From Poriferisodalis sp965226645 (GTDB lineage: Bacteria > Actinomycetota > Acidimicrobiia > Acidimicrobiales > Poriferisodalaceae), in the NCBI GenBank assembly GCA_965226645.1, contig CBDDDL010000004.1, forward strand, positions 496,001-560,000: a stretch of 64,000 bases of DNA, written 5' to 3'. The translations under genes were made by a program, and so were the position numbers. The notes under the pieces were generated by a model that had not been told where the DNA came from, did not search any database, and saw only the letters and a program-made list of their open reading frames with translations. Of the stretch, positions 1 through 8,983 are shown piece by piece (positions within the stretch are counted from its first letter, which is position 1; each line of letters opens with the position of its first letter).

Positions 1-1
1 C

Positions 2-373
2 GGGCTTATCGCTCTGACGTGGAGCGTCCTCGCCTACTTGATGTTCCTCATGCTTGCGGTGCAGGTGACGGTGGACTTTTACACCGCGTCGGTCGTTCGA
101 GCCATTGGACATGATTCCGTCCGTCAGACTGCGTTCTCCGGCGGCGGCCCCGACGCACGCGCCGCTGCCGAGCGATGGCTGCGGGCTCGCATTGGCGATT
201 CGGTACACGTCGAGTCCGTCCGTTGGGACGTCGTCGATGGCGTCGTCTCGCTCAATCTGGCGGTTCGTCCGCCATCGGTGCTGATGGGTTCGCCCGGCCT
301 GCCGGCCTTGGGACGCTTGGAACGCCGTTTCGATGTACGCGTCGAGACGCCGCAGTTCGAGCGCTCTGGATGA
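2..373 (+). CDS. TadE-like pilus/secretion-associated protein (5' partial)
   Basis: The reading frame is open through the left edge of the window, so the true start lies outside it. It opens with a hydrophobic stretch (roughly the first 25 visible residues) and continues into a soluble domain of about 85 residues. One N-terminal membrane segment followed by a small extracytoplasmic domain is the TadE/TadG minor-pilin plan. It overlaps the next gene by ATGA (370-373), which suggests translational coupling in a Tad/Flp operon. Family assignment rests on topology and neighbours rather than on a diagnostic motif. Confidence 0.6.
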   Translation, partial: GLIALTWSVLAYLMFLMLAVQVTVDFYTASVVRAIGHDSVRQTAFSGGGPDARAAAERWLRARIGDSVHVESVRWDVVDGVVSLNLAVRPPSVLMGSPGLPALGRLERRFDVRVETPQFERSG

Positions 374-996
374 GATCCCGCCCGTTCTCGCAATCGCGTC
401 GCATGGGGCCGAGCGGATCGGCAGCGCAACGAGAGAGCACGACGACATCGACGGCGAGGCCGTGGCTGAAGCGGCCCACCAGCGCAGCGAACAAGGGTGC
501 GAAACGAGCGACGTCACCATTGCGATCGGACCACATCAGCACGGCCCAAAGAGAACGACGCAGCGACAAATCGGGCGTCGTCGGTCTCGAAGTGCTGCCG
601 TTGCTCGTCGTTGTCTTCGTCGTGGGCACGCTCGTGTTCGCCCAGTCATGGATGGCGCTCGACGCCAAGATTGCTGCAACTGCAGGTGCACGCGAGGCCG
701 CTCGAACCTTCGCTGAGCATGCTGCCGATCGGCCGGCGCGCGCCGCCGAAGCCGCATCGCGGGCTGGTCTGCGCGCGATGTCCGGCTATGGCCTGGCGGG
801 CACCGCTCGCGTCGTCGCCATCGGAGCGGTCAGCAGTTCCCGCTGCGCCCGCGTGACCTTCGAGGCCACGTATGAGGTGCCGCGCCTCGCGTTGCCCTCT
901 CGCGGCTGGCGGCAGGTCACGGTGCGGGCCCGCAGTACCGAGACCGTCGATCCGTTTCGTCACGGACTCGACGGCCGCGCTCGGTGCATCGCGTGA
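370..996 (+). CDS. TadE-family pilus assembly-like membrane protein
   Basis: 208 residues. The ATG at 370 overlaps the upstream stop (ATGA), which decides the start. A basic, low-complexity N-terminus of about 65 residues precedes a strong membrane segment, GLEVLPLLVVVFVVGTLVF. That segment carries the E-plus-hydrophobic pattern of TadE-like pseudopilins, where a Glu follows a Gly near the start of the transmembrane helix. The rest is a soluble domain with alternating Ala-rich helix and beta segments. It is coupled to the following gene by a GTGA overlap at 993-996. Its likely role is as a minor structural subunit of a Flp-type pilus or export machine. Confidence 0.6.
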   Translation: MRSRPFSQSRRMGPSGSAAQRESTTTSTARPWLKRPTSAANKGAKRATSPLRSDHISTAQRERRSDKSGVVGLEVLPLLVVVFVVGTLVFAQSWMALDAKIAATAGAREAARTFAEHAADRPARAAEAASRAGLRAMSGYGLAGTARVVAIGAVSSSRCARVTFEATYEVPRLALPSRGWRQVTVRARSTETVDPFRHGLDGRARCIA

Positions 997-1493
997 GTCG
1001 GCTGCTGCGCGGCGTCGCAACGAGCAGGTCCGCGCCAATGTCTTCCGTACGCGCAAGCGAGCGCGGCACGGTGCTCTTGTTGGTGCCCGTCGGAGTCCTC
1101 ATCGTGATGCTGCTCGCAGCGGTCACCGTCGATGCGGCAGCTGCATTCCTGGCCGAGCGCGAGGCCGCCGGTGCTGCCGCCTCGCTGGCGAACGACCTAG
1201 TCACGATGGCCATCGACGAAGGCCACTTGCGACGCTCGGGGCACTACCGGGTCAGCCCTTCGCGCTTGGCTTCTTTGTCGCAGTGGAGCCACCGAGCTGC
1301 GCTCGACCGACTCTCGGCGGTATTCGAGCCCGATTCGGTCGTGGTCAACGTGTCCACTGTCGGCCCGACGGCTGTTCACGTCTCCGTCGCCGGAGAGGCA
1401 CGGCGTGTCATCGGGCTGCCCGCGGGCGTCAATGGCCCCCGGCTGCGGCATGTGGAGGCTCACGCCACGGGACACGTGCACCTCTCCAGTTGA
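993..1493 (+). CDS. TadE/TadG-like pilus-associated protein
   Basis: About 166 residues from the GTG at 993, which overlaps the upstream TGA (GTGA) and is preferred to the GTG at 984. A short N-terminus with RASERGTVLLLVPVGVLIV leads into one membrane helix, then an Ala-rich helix and a soluble domain. ERG followed by a long hydrophobic helix is the typical start of TadG-like proteins. It is the third of three overlapping genes of the same design, so this is probably the distal end of a tad operon whose ATPase and membrane genes lie to the left of the window. Confidence 0.6.
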   Translation: MSRLLRGVATSRSAPMSSVRASERGTVLLLVPVGVLIVMLLAAVTVDAAAAFLAEREAAGAAASLANDLVTMAIDEGHLRRSGHYRVSPSRLASLSQWSHRAALDRLSAVFEPDSVVVNVSTVGPTAVHVSVAGEARRVIGLPAGVNGPRLRHVEAHATGHVHLSS

Positions 1494-1566
1494 ACGTGGA
1501 CTGTCTTTCCTCACTCGACCTTCCGTCGCTCAATAAGGGGCTTTCCATATTTGTCGTTGTGTTTCA

Positions 1567-1581
1567 TATATTCTTCAGGTG
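1567..1581 (+). promoter_or_regulatory. Candidate -10 box for a leaderless GTG start
   Basis: TATATT at 1567-1572 is followed after 6 nt by the GTG at 1579. This TANNNT-6 nt-GTG spacing is what leaderless actinobacterial transcripts show, and no Shine-Dalgarno sequence is visible. The same layout occurs before the giant subtilase at 55161. No good -35 box is seen. Confidence 0.35.
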
Positions 1582-3264
1582 ATCAGAAGCCCGACCATGC
1601 GTGACGACGGCTCAGGCAATCCGACCCTGGTAAAGCACGCGATCGACGACGGCTGCCGCCGACTCCGCCACGAAGCCGAGATTCTGGTCGCAGCGAGCGG
1701 TGCGAACATCGTCGAATTGGTCGGCCTCGACGCACACGAGAACCGTTGCGAGCTCTCTCTTCGCTATCTCGAAGCTGCGACGCTGGCCGAGCACCCGGCT
1801 CTTGACCTCGCAGAGTTGCTGAGGGTGCTCCTTGGGGTCGGCACCGCCGTCGCTGAGCTTCATCGGCGGGGAATCTGTCACGGTGCGCTCGGTCGGGATC
1901 ACGTCCTCGTGGAACCCCACGGATCGCCGGTGCTGTGCGGTTTCGGCGAAGCGACCGGACCCGAAGATCTGCAGCAACATCCATCCGCCTCGGATCTGAC
2001 CGCCTTGGTGTCGCTCGCAGAGGTCGAATTGACGCGGACCGAACACATGGTCGTCTCGGCTGTCGAGCGACGTCATTGCGGCGAGGCCCGTGCGGCTTGC
2101 CGCGATCTGGCCGCCAGAGCAGTTGCGGCTCCGAACGACTCCGTGGCCCTGAGCGCATGGCTCGTGCACATCGCAGACGTGCGCGCATCGGTAATTCGCG
2201 AACGCCAGGCGCCCCTCGGTGGCAGCGTCCGGGAATCGTCACCTTTGCCTGCCGTCGCTGCGGGCCAGCGCGACCTCCGCGACCTGCTCGGTTTCGGGGC
2301 ATCTGTGGCGGACGCCGGAGGCATACGTCGGGGTTCAGATATGACTTCTGGCGCGGTCGGCGGCGGCGCGCGAGATCGGCGACGATTCGCTGCTGCAGGG
2401 GCTGCAGCTGCCGTTGTGCTCGTGATCGCCTTCATCGGCTGGCAGACGCTCATGAACTCCGGCCGCCAAGAATCCCCCGACATCGTCGGAACCGTCGGCG
2501 AGACGCTGTGGGACACCTCGACGACAGCGCTCGTCAGCCCGCAGCAGCCGCGAGCAGTCGCTGCCGCCGGGGCAGCGGCAGCGTCGAGCAGCGACGGCGC
2601 TGGGTCAACCCCGACATCGTCGCTTGGGGCCGCGGCACTTGCGGAGGTGTCGGGCCGAGCAACGTTGATCTACGCAACGTCGAGTGCCGACTGCGAGCAC
2701 GCGGTCGCCGAGCCCAGCGACGCAGATGCCGTCGCCGCAGAGCCGGACGACGGCCCCGGTTCGTCGAGCGGCGAAATCGAAATCGCCCACCTAGATGTCG
2801 ACGGCGACGGATGCCGCGACGAGGTGCACATCGAACCCGCTGTCGCAGACCGTCCGTCATCGACGATCTCGACGCCGTTCGGACGCTGGAGGCTCGGCAT
2901 CGAGGGCGATCTCATTGCCGTCGGCGATTGGAATTGCGACGGCCGCTCGACGTTGGCTGTGGTCCGTCCACGCAGTGGCCTGGCCGCCTTCTACGAATCG
3001 TGGCCTCGGTTTGCTCGCTCGGTCGGGCCGGCACGCATCGTCACGGTTCCGCGGCACGCAACGGCAGTTTCAGCGATCGCCGCGCAGAACAATCCGCCGC
3101 TCGACGACATCGAGTCCTCTCCTGCGTCTTCGTTGAACACCGCCAACGTTGCCGAGACCAGCTGCGACGTTCTCGTCATCCTTTACGGCGAATTGGCCAT
3201 CGAAGTCGCGCCTCGGGACCTCGGCTACGAAGCGGGACTGGACCTCAACTCGGACATCGGCTGA
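1579..3264 (+). CDS. Membrane protein with degenerate protein-kinase-like domain
   Basis: 561 residues from the GTG at 1579; an ATG at 1597 is an alternative. Residues of about 15-200 resemble a Ser/Thr kinase fold: AELHRRGICHGALGRDHVLV sits where the catalytic loop would be, but HRD is replaced by HGA. CGFGEA sits where DFG would be. This suggests a pseudokinase or an atypical kinase. A basic stretch and a single membrane helix (about 270-290, AAAVVLVIAFIGW) follow, then an extracytoplasmic part with an acidic DVDGDG motif like FG-GAP or Ca-binding loops. It lies directly after the tad genes, so a role in controlling that system is possible. Its 3' end overlaps the convergent hemW by 20 bp. 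Confidence 0.55.
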   Translation: MIRSPTMRDDGSGNPTLVKHAIDDGCRRLRHEAEILVAASGANIVELVGLDAHENRCELSLRYLEAATLAEHPALDLAELLRVLLGVGTAVAELHRRGICHGALGRDHVLVEPHGSPVLCGFGEATGPEDLQQHPSASDLTALVSLAEVELTRTEHMVVSAVERRHCGEARAACRDLAARAVAAPNDSVALSAWLVHIADVRASVIRERQAPLGGSVRESSPLPAVAAGQRDLRDLLGFGASVADAGGIRRGSDMTSGAVGGGARDRRRFAAAGAAAAVVLVIAFIGWQTLMNSGRQESPDIVGTVGETLWDTSTTALVSPQQPRAVAAAGAAAASSSDGAGSTPTSSLGAAALAEVSGRATLIYATSSADCEHAVAEPSDADAVAAEPDDGPGSSSGEIEIAHLDVDGDGCRDEVHIEPAVADRPSSTISTPFGRWRLGIEGDLIAVGDWNCDGRSTLAVVRPRSGLAAFYESWPRFARSVGPARIVTVPRHATAVSAIAAQNNPPLDDIESSPASSLNTANVAETSCDVLVILYGELAIEVAPRDLGYEAGLDLNSDIG

Positions 3265-4393
3265 ATCCCTCCTCACCTGATGCTGGCGCGCCCAGCCGGA
3301 TGGCGACCTCATTGGCCAGCAGGCGACCCTCCGCAGTAAGCCGCAGCAGGCCCGCTGCGGCGGGGGTCATCAGATGCATCACGTCGTCAGGCACCTCTGA
3401 CGCCGGCACACCGTCGGAGGTGCGCACCGCGAGCTGCAGCGATTCGACACGACGCGCGGCGGCGTCGAGTTTCTCGGATCCCGCCTCGGGTGACGAACCG
3501 GACTCCACGGCTTCGATGAATCGCTCTGGCGTGCGCACGCTCCAGAATCGACGGCCGTCGCGATGGCTATGCGCCGCACATCCAAGACCCGCGTATTCGC
3601 CCTGGCGCCAATAGAGCTGGTTGTGCGCACAACGCGCTCCCCGCAGAGCCCAGTTGGAAATCTCGTAGTTCTCGTAGCCGGAGCGCGCAAGCACATTGTC
3701 GGCGAGCAGGTACTTGTCAGCCATGTCGTCGTCGTCGGGATGCCGACTCTCGTCCGCAGCCAGCGGCGTGCCTGCTTCCACCGTCAGTCCGTAGACGCTG
3801 AGGTGGTCCGGCCGCATCGCCACGATTGCGCGCAGCGTGTGCTCCCAATCGTCAAGCGTCTCGCTCACCGCGCCGAATATGAGATCCATATTGATATTGC
3901 CGATGCCAGCCTGGCGGGCGGATTCGATTGCGGCGCCCACCATGGCGGCGTCGTGGCGCCTTCCGAGCGCATCGAGGACGCGCTGCGACATCGACTGCAC
4001 GCCCAGACTGATCCGATTGACCCCCATGTCTCGATACGCCGTCATCTGCGCCGGTGTGACGAGATCCGGATTGCACTCGACCGTGACTTCCGCTCCTGGC
4101 GCGAGCGGCAACTCGTCCAAAACGGCACCGATGGTCCGCGGCGGAGCGAGATTCGGAGTTCCGCCGCCGAAGAAGACCGATGTCACTGGCGGCATCCCGG
4201 TTGCTAGGTCCCGCGCCTGGAGCCGACAGCCGGCCATGTAGTCATCAACCAGATGTTGGCGATCGGTCCAGGTCGCGAAGGCGCAGTAGTCGCATCGATG
4301 CGTGCAGAACGGCACGTGGCAGTACACGCCGAAGGCCTCAGACGGCCTATCGCTTCCGGCGCCATATCGCTTGGCGATCCGCGTCTGGCTCAC
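3245..4393 (-). CDS. hemW: Radical SAM heme chaperone HemW (coproporphyrinogen III oxidase-like)
   Basis: 382 residues, the usual family length. The radical-SAM cluster motif CTHRCDYC (Cys30, Cys34, Cys37) follows YCHVPF, the typical HemW N-terminus. A glycine-rich FFGGGTPN motif follows for SAM binding. HemW carries heme and inserts it into target proteins; it was long annotated as oxygen-independent coproporphyrinogen oxidase. The GTG at 4393 overlaps the stop of the upstream BldD-like gene by 4 bp, so it is the last gene of the hrcA-dnaJ transcription unit. Position beside lepA/hrcA/dnaJ is standard in Actinobacteria. Confidence 0.92.
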   Translation of the reverse strand: MSQTRIAKRYGAGSDRPSEAFGVYCHVPFCTHRCDYCAFATWTDRQHLVDDYMAGCRLQARDLATGMPPVTSVFFGGGTPNLAPPRTIGAVLDELPLAPGAEVTVECNPDLVTPAQMTAYRDMGVNRISLGVQSMSQRVLDALGRRHDAAMVGAAIESARQAGIGNINMDLIFGAVSETLDDWEHTLRAIVAMRPDHLSVYGLTVEAGTPLAADESRHPDDDDMADKYLLADNVLARSGYENYEISNWALRGARCAHNQLYWRQGEYAGLGCAAHSHRDGRRFWSVRTPERFIEAVESGSSPEAGSEKLDAAARRVESLQLAVRTSDGVPASEVPDDVMHLMTPAAAGLLRLTAEGRLLANEVAIRLGAPASGEEGFSRCPS

Positions 4394-4749
4394 AGAACCG
4401 CATCGCCTGGATAGCGGCTCCGCAGATCGTTGTGGCGATCTCCGGGTGAGTTCGGCGACCAGTCCGGCAGCAACTCGGCGGGATTCACGCCATAGATCTC
4501 GGCGAGGCTCATCAGCCGATCCACCCGGATGCCTCGCTGACCACGCTCATATGCCCCGAGCACCGAGACTTTGAATTCGCCGCCAGAAGCCGCCTGCACG
4601 TCTTCGAGCGAGAGTCGTCGCTGTCGACGCACAGCCCGCAAGCGTTCACCGATACGAGCGTGCAGTGACGCGTCAGCGGTCGCCGGCGTGCCCACTGCAG
4701 CAACCTCAGTGCTTCGCTCGTCGCTTACGACGCCGAGCCCGAAGCTCAT
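4390..4749 (-). CDS. BldD-like XRE-family transcriptional regulator, HTH domain only
   Basis: About 119 residues from the ATG at 4749, which lies inside the end of dnaJ (44-bp overlap). A GTG at 4695, 11 bp after the dnaJ stop, is an alternative. The core IGERLRAVRRQRRLSLEDVQ and VLGAYERGQRGIRVDRLM followed by YGVNPAELLP closely matches the N-terminal DNA-binding domain of BldD, the actinobacterial developmental repressor. BldD has a C-terminal c-di-GMP-binding domain; here only about 25 residues follow the HTH, so that domain is absent. It lies between dnaJ and hemW and overlaps both, so it is probably co-transcribed with them. Confidence 0.8.
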   Translation of the reverse strand: MSFGLGVVSDERSTEVAAVGTPATADASLHARIGERLRAVRRQRRLSLEDVQAASGGEFKVSVLGAYERGQRGIRVDRLMSLAEIYGVNPAELLPDWSPNSPGDRHNDLRSRYPGDAVL

Positions 4750-5824
4750 CGCAGCCCGCGATGTTCTCGCCGCGCTCGGCTGCGACCTCTCGCAGTTTCG
4801 CCGCCTCGGACTCGGTGAGCTTGGCTGGAATCTCCACCCGGACGACGAAGTGCAGATCACCGCGTCCGCGACCGTTCGCTCTGGGCACGCCGAGACCACT
4901 GAGCCGAATCGTGTCATCGGGCTGAGTGCCGGGAACCACCGCGAGTTCCTGGGGCCCGTCGAGCGTGGGGAATTCGACGCTCGCTCCGAGTGCAGCCTGG
5001 AACATCGTCACCTTCAGCTCAGCCACGAGGCTGTCGCCCTGGCGCACGAAGACATCCGATTCCGCTACCCGCAGGTGCACATACAGATCGCCCGCTGGGC
5101 CTCCGCGCGGCCCGACTGATCCGCGGCCACTCAACCTCAGCGTGGCACCAGTGTCCACCCCCGGCGGCACTCGCACCACCAGCGAGACCTTCTCAGCCCG
5201 ACGCCCGTCGCCTCGACATCCCGAACATGGCGAGGCGATCTCCTCGCCCATGCCACGGCACCTTCCACACGGCGCTGTCGTCACCATCTGGCCGAGCAGG
5301 CTCTGGCGCACCTGGCGTACCTGGCCCGCTCCGCCGCACGCGCTGCAGACGACCGGCGTTGTGCCCGGTGCGGCACCCGAGCCCTCGCAGTCGTCGCACG
5401 CCACCAGTGTTCGCACCTCGATCGTCCGATCGACGCCAAAGATCGCTTCGGAGAACTCGAGATCCACGACGGTCTCGTGGTCATCGCCGCGAGGCGGCCC
5501 TGTCGGCCCGCGCGTACGGGCGCTGCGGAATGGATTCCCGCCGAAGAACGAGTCAAAGATGTCGTTCAGATCGAAGTCGAACCCCGGCCCGCCTCCCGCG
5601 CCTCGAAGGCCCTCGTGACCGAACTGGTCGTAACGCGCTCGCGTGTTCTCGTCCGAGAGGACCGCGTAGGCCTCGCTGATCTCCTTGAAGCGCGCCTCGG
5701 CTTGATCGTCTCCCGGATTTGCATCCGGGTGGTGTTCGCGGGCCTTGCGCCGGTACGCGCGCTTGAGTTCCTCGGGAGTGACGTCCCGGCCTACGTCGAG
5801 CAGTTCGTAGTAATCGGCAGGCAT
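4706..5824 (-). CDS. dnaJ: Chaperone protein DnaJ
   Basis: 372 residues from the ATG at 5824, which opens MPADYYELLDVGRDV and lies 11 bp after the hrcA stop. The J domain has the HPD motif (REHHPDANPG), which stimulates DnaK ATPase. A Gly/Phe-rich linker (GGGPGFDFDLNDIFDSFFGG) follows. Four zinc-finger repeats are then visible: CDDCEGSG, CSACGGAG, CGRCRGMG and CSGCRGDG, followed by the two C-terminal beta-domains. This is a full type I DnaJ. The hrcA-dnaJ pair suggests heat-shock control, although I see no clear CIRCE operator nearby. Confidence 0.95.
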   Translation of the reverse strand: MPADYYELLDVGRDVTPEELKRAYRRKAREHHPDANPGDDQAEARFKEISEAYAVLSDENTRARYDQFGHEGLRGAGGGPGFDFDLNDIFDSFFGGNPFRSARTRGPTGPPRGDDHETVVDLEFSEAIFGVDRTIEVRTLVACDDCEGSGAAPGTTPVVCSACGGAGQVRQVRQSLLGQMVTTAPCGRCRGMGEEIASPCSGCRGDGRRAEKVSLVVRVPPGVDTGATLRLSGRGSVGPRGGPAGDLYVHLRVAESDVFVRQGDSLVAELKVTMFQAALGASVEFPTLDGPQELAVVPGTQPDDTIRLSGLGVPRANGRGRGDLHFVVRVEIPAKLTESEAAKLREVAAERGENIAGCDELRARRRKRRAKH

Positions 5825-5834
5825 GGAGGCAGGC

Positions 5835-6890
5835 TCAGTCCCGACGCGGCGACGCGGTGCTGGGCGCCGAATGGGCCGGTTCGTTCTCGCCAAGCGACAC
5901 CGACAAGCGTCGGCTCACGGTGTACACAGCGGCGAGCGCTTTGGAGTAATCCATCCGCGTCGGACCGAGCAGACCGACACTGCCGACCGTCTCGCCGTCC
6001 ACCTGATACGGCGCCACGACGACGGAACACTCCGCCAGCGGAGCCATTCCGGTTTCGGAACCGATCGCCACGCTCAACCCGCGGTCCACGAGGCTCCGCA
6101 ACAGCGACACCACCAACAACTGCTCTTCGAGTACCGACAGCACGGACCGCAGCGATGACGCCGCCCCGAACTGCTCAGTGATCTTCGCGGTACCGCCGAC
6201 ATAGAGCTCGCGTGGCGTCGTCTCGTCTGAGGCGAGCGCCGCAAGCGCCGCCCCCACGAGTGCGTCGGTCGACGGGTCGCCCGTCGCGCGGGCTGTGTGC
6301 ACGTCAGAACGGGTCTGGCCGACGAGTGCTTCGGACAAGATCGCCGACGCCGGGCCCACCGCCGGCCCAGAGGCGGCAGCAACGAGATCAGGGTTGCCGT
6401 AGACATCGACATAGGCACGCTCGACGGCGCCCGACGACATCACCAGCACCAGCAGCAGCCTGCCGCCGCCGAGGTCCACGAGCTGCGCCGAGCGGATGGT
6501 GTCGCGATCGATGCTGGGCGCGACCACCATCGCGGCGTATTCGGTCAGATCCGAGAGCAGGTGACTCGTGTCGGACAACAGCTTCTCGATCTGACCCTGA
6601 GCATGGGCGAAGAACGCTCCCACCTGTCGGATCTCGGAGCCCTCGAGCGTGCCGGGGCCCAAGCCGTCGACGAAATGGCGATAGCCAGCTTCGGTCGGAA
6701 CCCGGCCAGCGCTCGTGTGCGGCTGCGTGAGGAAACCGCCGGCTTCGAGAGCGGCAAGATCGTTGCGGATTGTCGCGGGAGACACGTCAAGGCGGGCGGC
6801 CTCGAGCACCGCTTGAGATCCGACCGGCTGTGCATTGTCAATGAAGCTCTCAACCACCGCTCGCAGCACCTTGGCCCTGCGCTCGTCCAT
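5835..6890 (-). CDS. hrcA: Heat-inducible transcription repressor HrcA
   Basis: 351 residues, typical length. The N-terminal winged helix includes VSPATIRNDLAALEAGGFL, the recognition-helix region of HrcA, followed by HTSAGRVPTEAGYRHFVD, which is nearly diagnostic. The ATG at 6890 has a strong ribosome site (GGAGGAG) 3 nt upstream. HrcA represses chaperone operons through CIRCE and is re-folded by GroEL. It leads dnaJ by 11 bp, so the two are co-transcribed. Confidence 0.93.
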   Translation of the reverse strand: MDERRAKVLRAVVESFIDNAQPVGSQAVLEAARLDVSPATIRNDLAALEAGGFLTQPHTSAGRVPTEAGYRHFVDGLGPGTLEGSEIRQVGAFFAHAQGQIEKLLSDTSHLLSDLTEYAAMVVAPSIDRDTIRSAQLVDLGGGRLLLVLVMSSGAVERAYVDVYGNPDLVAAASGPAVGPASAILSEALVGQTRSDVHTARATGDPSTDALVGAALAALASDETTPRELYVGGTAKITEQFGAASSLRSVLSVLEEQLLVVSLLRSLVDRGLSVAIGSETGMAPLAECSVVVAPYQVDGETVGSVGLLGPTRMDYSKALAAVYTVSRRLSVSLGENEPAHSAPSTASPRRD

Positions 6891-7039
6891 TGGCTCCTCC
6901 GCCGCCCCGCAACCAATCGTCGATCACCGAACGAGCGCGATGCTACCGACCCTGCGGTTGGCAGCTTCTGCCCCCGACGGGACTCTGCGGCGGCGCTGAC
7001 AGCGAGCCGTGTCGCCGCCGACCGCTTTGGGGGTGCCTG

Positions 7040-8878
7040 TCAGGAGTCGAGCCGGAGCGCCGACACGAAGGCCTCATTGGGCACTTCGACTCGCCCGATT
7101 GCCTTCATTCGCTTCTTGCCTTCCTTCTGGCGTTCGAGCAGCTTGCGTTTGCGGGTGATGTCACCGCCGTAGCACTTCGAGAGCACGTCCTTGCGTTTGG
7201 CCTTCACGGTCTCTCTGGCAATGATGCGGCCCCCGATCGCCGCCTGGATCGGAACGTCAAACATCTGTCGCGGGATCAACTCGGCCAGCTTGGCCGTGAT
7301 GGCCTTGCCGTACGGGTACGCATTGTCACGGTGGCAGATGGCCGAAAACGCATCTACGGGCTCGCCGTTGAGCAGGATGTCGACGCGTACCAGGCGTTCG
7401 GTTCGGTAGCCGGCCTGGTCGTAGTCGAGGCTGGCGTACCCCTGCGTCCGGCTCTTGAGCTGGTCGAAGAAATCTGTGACGACTTCCGCTAGCGGCAGCT
7501 TGTATCGCAACTCGACACGCTCGGGCGAGAGGTATTCCATGGCCGTCATCGAACCGCGCCGTGACTGGCAGAGATCCATCACCGCTCCCGTGAACTCCGA
7601 CGGCGTCAGCACCGAGACGTTGAGCATCGGCTCAGAGATCTCATCGATGGCCGACGCCGACGGCAGTTCGGAAGGATTGTCGATCTCGAATTCTCTGCCG
7701 TCGTCGGTACGCACGCGGTACGCCACTGACGGTGCGGTGGCGATGAGCGAAAGGTCGAATTCCCGCTCTAGGCGCTCCCGGACGATCTCCATGTGCAGCA
7801 GACCCAGAAATCCGCACCGAAAACCGAACCCGAGGGCGGAAGAGGTCTCCGGTTCGAAGGTCACCGAAGCGTCGTTGAGCCGCAGCTTTGCCAGAGCATC
7901 TCGCAATTCGGGATACTCATCACCCTCGACGGGATACAGGCCACAGAACACCATCGGCTTCGGATCGTCGTAGCCGGCCAAGGGTGCTGCAGCAGGTTCG
8001 CTCGCTCTGGTGACCGTTTCACCCGACCGGGCCTGAGCAACGTCCTTGATGCCGGCGATGAGATAGCCCACCTCGCCGGGGCCAAGTTCATCAGTCGGCG
8101 ATGCGTCCGGATCACGAACACCGACTTCCTCGGCGACGTGCACACCGCCTGCGTGCATGAATCGGAGCCGGTCTCCGGTCCGCAGGCGACCATCGACGAC
8201 ACGCACCGATGACACGACGCCGCGGTACTGGTCGAAGCGGGAGTCGAAGATCAGCGCCTGCAGAGCTGCATCTGGACTTCCAGTCGGCGGCGGCACCCGC
8301 TCGACGATCGCGTCGAGCAACTCTGCGACGCCGTCTCCCGTCTTCGCCGAGATCGCCAGCACCTCGTCGGCGTCGATGCCGAGCACTCGCTCGATCTCGC
8401 CCGCGTAGAGCTTGGGATCCGCAGCTGGAAGATCGATCTTGTTGAGCACGGGCACGATCGCGAGGTCGGCGTCGAGCGCCATATAGCAATTGGCGAGCGT
8501 CTGGGCCTCAATGCCCTGAGCGGCGTCCACCAAGAGCACGACGCCCTCGCACGCAGCGAGGGAGCGGCTCACCTCGTAGCCGAAATCGACGTGGCCTGGT
8601 GTGTCGATGAGATGCAGCGTGTAGCCACGCCATTTGACACGGACGTTCTGCGCCTTGATCGTGATGCCTCGTTCCCTTTCGAGATCCATCGAATCGAGAT
8701 ACTGGGCGCGCATCAAACGCTCCTCCACGGCGCCCGTCAGCTCCAGGATCCGGTCCGACAACGTGGACTTTCCATGGTCGATGTGAGCGATGATGGAGAA
8801 GTTTCGGATCGAGCCAGGCCCGATGCCGGCGGACTCATGGGCAGATTTGGAGGCAGACGCAGGGGGCACGTGGGGCAT
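7040..8878 (-). CDS. lepA: Elongation factor 4 (LepA), back-translocating GTPase
   Basis: 612 residues from the ATG at 8878; an ATG at 8911 is possible, and the frame stays open further upstream across rpsT without meaning. The GTPase motifs are AHIDHGKS (P-loop), DTPGH (G3) and NKID (G4). The C-terminal end contains the LepA-specific CYGGDITRKRKLLERQKEGK. LepA binds stalled or mis-translocated ribosomes. It is divergent from rpsT, with about 105 bp between starts, so both may share one control region. Confidence 0.95.
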   Translation of the reverse strand: MPHVPPASASKSAHESAGIGPGSIRNFSIIAHIDHGKSTLSDRILELTGAVEERLMRAQYLDSMDLERERGITIKAQNVRVKWRGYTLHLIDTPGHVDFGYEVSRSLAACEGVVLLVDAAQGIEAQTLANCYMALDADLAIVPVLNKIDLPAADPKLYAGEIERVLGIDADEVLAISAKTGDGVAELLDAIVERVPPPTGSPDAALQALIFDSRFDQYRGVVSSVRVVDGRLRTGDRLRFMHAGGVHVAEEVGVRDPDASPTDELGPGEVGYLIAGIKDVAQARSGETVTRASEPAAAPLAGYDDPKPMVFCGLYPVEGDEYPELRDALAKLRLNDASVTFEPETSSALGFGFRCGFLGLLHMEIVRERLEREFDLSLIATAPSVAYRVRTDDGREFEIDNPSELPSASAIDEISEPMLNVSVLTPSEFTGAVMDLCQSRRGSMTAMEYLSPERVELRYKLPLAEVVTDFFDQLKSRTQGYASLDYDQAGYRTERLVRVDILLNGEPVDAFSAICHRDNAYPYGKAITAKLAELIPRQMFDVPIQAAIGGRIIARETVKAKRKDVLSKCYGGDITRKRKLLERQKEGKKRMKAIGRVEVPNEAFVSALRLDS

Positions 8879-8983
8879 CGCAGGGCGCACGGTACCCTGC
8901 TGAGCCGGCATCACGGCAGGAGCGCGGCACCCCGGCGCCAGCCGCAACGCACCGCCGACCCACTCTCGAAAGGGCACGATTTC

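Noticed and set aside
1935..3614. Arg-rich plus-strand ORF of 559 residues
   Set aside because: Runs across the kinase-like gene and hemW in the wrong frame; Arg composition is a GC shadow.
6891..7039. Possible CIRCE operator upstream of hrcA
   Set aside because: I looked for TTAGCACTC-N9-GAGTGCTAA in the hrcA-lepA gap and found only a weak gagcgc...gcta match without symmetry.
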